Source: an uncultured Treponema sp.
GTDB lineage: Bacteria > Spirochaetota > Spirochaetia > Treponematales > Treponemataceae
Length of the DNA stretch: 6,660 nucleotides
Direction: 5' to 3'
Assembly: GCA_947165795.1 (NCBI GenBank)
Contig: CAMVBP010000114.1
Location: forward strand, 1 to 6,660
In this document: piece after piece, positions 5,441-6,660 of the stretch
Layout: each line of letters begins with the position of its first letter
How positions within the stretch are numbered: position 1 is the first letter of the stretch
Program-made: the position numbers and the translations under genes
Notes under the pieces: generated by a model
Database searches by the model: none
Seen by the model: the letters and a program-made list of their open reading frames with translations, nothing else
What the model was told of the DNA's origin: nothing

Positions 5441-6244
5441 CTAAAAATTTTCATTAATTCCCGCACCATACAAAGCAAAATCGCCGCGTGCCGGGTCTTC
5501 CGGAAAAGCTTCTTTTATAAGTGCCGTAAGTTTTTCTGCAGTTTTTCTGTCCGGCTTTGATTCCTGAGGAATAAGCTTGAGCTTAATTGCCATCTGCATT
5601 ACATGAACATCCAGAGGAATTATGAGCGCAGACTGCGGGTACCAGGTCCATAAGCCAAGATCTACGGGAGAGTTTTTACGAACCATCCAGCGCAAATACA
5701 TATGAATACGTTTTTTGGCAGAGTTTTTTCCCTTAGGAACAATTTTTGAATTCGGAAAAGCCTGCGAAATTAATTCACTAAGCTGAATCAAATTACCGGA
5801 AGAATGACTGCCGGAGTTTTTTGATTTTTGCAAATCTGATTTTTTATTTGCTTCTTCATATTTTAATTTAAAGAATTCGCCTAATGTTTTATTGTTTTCT
5901 ATTATATTGGATATTTCTTCAAAGAAATTCTGTATGTCATCAAACGAGTAGAAACGGTAAAATTTTTTTTCTCCATGTCCAAATTCATTTTTGTAGCGTC
6001 TGTTTTTTATCCAGTTATAAATTCCTTTTTCCGAAGAATCTGCGGTTTCTAAAATATAATTTATTTTTGGAATAAATTGCTTTCTGTTACCAAAGGCAAA
6101 CATAGCGGCAATAAAGCCAGCAATTTCTATATCCGCTTGTGTTTTATATCTTTTTAAAAATTGCGAAGGATCGTCGTCGTAAAAAGACGGAACTTCATAT
6201 TTTTGCGCAAGCTCATTCAACAGTTTTTTTTGCGATTCAGTCAT
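5441..6244 (-). CDS. TIGR02757 / DUF2400 family protein, function unknown
   Basis: A 267-residue soluble protein of the TIGR02757 (DUF2400) family, found in spirochaetes, Bacteroidota and others, without an established role. The family signatures appear in order: DPSQFLKRY and DIEIAGFIAAMFAFGNR (26-54), KFYRFYSFDDI (94-104), then AKKRIHMYLRWMVR (176-189), PVDLGLW (193-199), SALIIPLDVHV (205-215) and GDFALYGAGI (254-263). The segment PLDVHVMQMAIKLKL looks like the DtHV...RLGL helix of HhH-GPD DNA glycosylases, so a nucleic-acid role is conceivable; this is inference only. Residues ~130-150 are a Lys/Ser-rich low-complexity insert. The ATG at 6244 has no Shine-Dalgarno sequence, only a T-run, and a -10-like TACAAT lies 7 bases upstream, so the mRNA may be leaderless. 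The ECF transporter gene follows on the same strand after 58 bases. Confidence 0.9.
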   Translation of the reverse strand: MTESQKKLLNELAQKYEVPSFYDDDPSQFLKRYKTQADIEIAGFIAAMFAFGNRKQFIPKINYILETADSSEKGIYNWIKNRRYKNEFGHGEKKFYRFYSFDDIQNFFEEISNIIENNKTLGEFFKLKYEEANKKSDLQKSKNSGSHSSGNLIQLSELISQAFPNSKIVPKGKNSAKKRIHMYLRWMVRKNSPVDLGLWTWYPQSALIIPLDVHVMQMAIKLKLIPQESKPDRKTAEKLTALIKEAFPEDPARGDFALYGAGINENF

Positions 6245-6251
6245 TAAAAAA

Positions 6252-6281
6252 ATTGTAGCAAATAAAGCGGTAAAAGTTCAA
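6252..6281 (-). promoter_or_regulatory. Putative leaderless promoter of the DUF2400 gene
   Basis: Minus strand: -35 TTGAAC (6276-6281, 4/6), an 18-base spacer, -10 TACAAT (6252-6257, 5/6). The -10 ends 7 bases before the ATG at 6244, so transcription would begin at the start codon. The -35 overlaps the left arm of the inverted repeat at 6277-6301. Confidence 0.5.
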
Positions 6282-6301
6282 CAAGGAAAAACTCTGTTGA
6301 A
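6277..6301. repeat. 7-bp inverted repeat, possible operator
   Basis: ttcaaca (6277-6283) and tgttgaa (6295-6301) are perfect reverse complements separated by 11 bases, 18 bases centre to centre. One arm lies on the -35 of the DUF2400 promoter. There is no T-tract on either side, so a repressor site is more plausible than a terminator. Chance occurrence in AT-rich DNA is possible. Confidence 0.4.
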
Positions 6302-6375
6302 TTAATGTTTTGTAAGCGGGAAAAAATGGATAAAAAGACGATACTTAGAAAATTTTAAAAATTTAATTAGAAAAT

Positions 6376-6405
6376 TTGTCAGAATAAAACAAAGCGTGGT
6401 AAGAT
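6376..6405 (+). promoter_or_regulatory. Promoter upstream of the 52-codon ORF
   Basis: -35 TTGTCA (6376-6381, 5/6), an 18-base spacer, -10 TAAGAT (6400-6405), with the extended -10 TG at 6397-6398. Predicted start is near 6412, giving a leader of about 42 bases. The -10 hexamer is identical to that of the ECF gene promoter. The remaining 6302-6375 is AT-rich and shows no gene. Confidence 0.6.
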
Positions 6406-6453
6406 ATAAAGTAAGTTTTGTAATGTAAATTTAAAAAAAGTGTGGAATGATTT

Positions 6454-6612
6454 ATGAAAAAAATACAAGATTATGAGCAAAAAGGTAGAAAAGCATGGAC
6501 AGTTTTAGGGCCTTGTTCGAAATTTGCTCAGGATACTTGGGAGGCCGCAACAGGAGAGTCTTTAATTGCTAATTCATGGTTATTTAATTGTCCAAAAAAG
6601 TTAAAGGATTAA
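6454..6612 (+). CDS. Small hypothetical protein, 52 residues, Cys/Trp-containing
   Basis: An ATG at 6454 with GGAATGA just before it opens a 52-codon frame ending in TAA at 6610-6612. I do not recognise the protein. It begins MKKIQDYEQKGRKAW, has no signal peptide or membrane segment, and carries two cysteines (Cys21 in LGPCSKF, Cys46 in FNCPKK) and three tryptophans (15, 29, 42). The ends are Lys-rich. A promoter with an extended -10 lies 49 bases upstream of the ATG, and the ORF is separated from the divergent DUF2400 gene by 209 bases, so it looks like a transcribed unit. After the TAA the same frame stays open to the window edge (16 more codons), so it could be a gene cut by a stop codon. 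Other options are a genuine small protein or a modified-peptide precursor. No assignment is possible from the window alone. Confidence 0.55.
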   Translation: MKKIQDYEQKGRKAWTVLGPCSKFAQDTWEAATGESLIANSWLFNCPKKLKD

Positions 6613-6627
6613 ATTATTAAAGCAAAC

Positions 6628-6652
6628 GGGGGAGAAAATAATGGAATTGTAG
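6628..6652 (+). promoter_or_regulatory. Strong ribosome binding site before a three-codon ORF
   Basis: GGGGGAG (6628-6634) sits 6 bases before the ATG at 6641, the best ribosome binding site in the window. That ATG is followed only by GAA, TTG and TAG. The next gene may use a non-ATG start just beyond, the short ORF may be a leader, or a base may be wrong. The window ends 8 bases after the TAG. Confidence 0.45.
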
Positions 6653-6660
6653 ATAAAAAT

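Noticed and set aside
5039..5560. 173-codon ORF on the + strand
   Set aside because: Antisense to the transporter and the DUF2400 gene, both well supported; basic low-complexity translation with no family resemblance.
5884..6075. 63-codon ORF on the + strand
   Set aside because: Antisense to the DUF2400 gene; Phe-rich translation typical of reversed Lys-rich coding DNA.
6326..6358. 10-codon ORF (MDKKTILRKF) after a GGG in the region before the small protein gene
   Set aside because: Upstream of the predicted promoter and too short to distinguish from chance.
1..6660. CRISPR arrays, tRNA or rRNA genes, transposase genes
   Set aside because: No regularly spaced repeats, RNA-gene signatures or transposase motifs were found on either strand; the only sizeable repeat is the flaB tail.

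Overview
The window looks like chromosomal DNA of a host-associated spirochaete, most likely a gut or rumen type Treponema. The 5' edge carries the end of a FlaB-type periplasmic flagellin with the C-terminus usual in treponemes. It is followed by Ser-rich secreted lipoproteins with loose lipoboxes and an anti-sigma-antagonist fused to a zinc ribbon. The DNA is AT-rich apart from the flagellin gene, whose codons look like those of a highly expressed gene. The genus is inferred from protein resemblance alone.

Layout. (1) Positions 1-416: 3' end of flaB (+), closed by a strong terminator. The last 55 bases of the gene and tail, plus the terminator, are repeated 200 bases downstream, with a scrambled spacer and a perfect palindrome in between. 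(2) Positions 712-3545, all on the minus strand in transcription order: a clostripain-like (C11) cysteine peptidase lipoprotein, a small putative lipoprotein, and a STAS/zinc-ribbon regulator that starts at TTG and has its own promoter. (3) Positions 3584-4747 (+): a cytoplasmic SGNH hydrolase coupled to ribonuclease HI (rnhA). This pair is divergent from the peptidase across only 38 bases. (4) Positions 4771-6244 (-): a TIGR02757/DUF2400 protein followed by an ECF-type vitamin transporter S component, which has its own strong promoter. (5) Positions 6245-6660: a promoter and a 52-codon ORF of unknown function with two cysteines and three tryptophans. A strong ribosome binding site follows, in front of a three-codon ORF, and then the window ends.

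The genes are a mix of motility, envelope, nucleic-acid maintenance and vitamin uptake, and they do not form one obvious pathway. Two features stand out. The first is the duplicated flaB tail. The second is a set of three genes (the peptidase, the SGNH hydrolase and the DUF2400 protein) with no Shine-Dalgarno sequence and a -10-like hexamer 6-7 bases before the start codon, which suggests leaderless mRNAs. The other complete genes have recognisable ribosome binding sites. No tRNA, rRNA, CRISPR array, insertion sequence or riboswitch was recognised.
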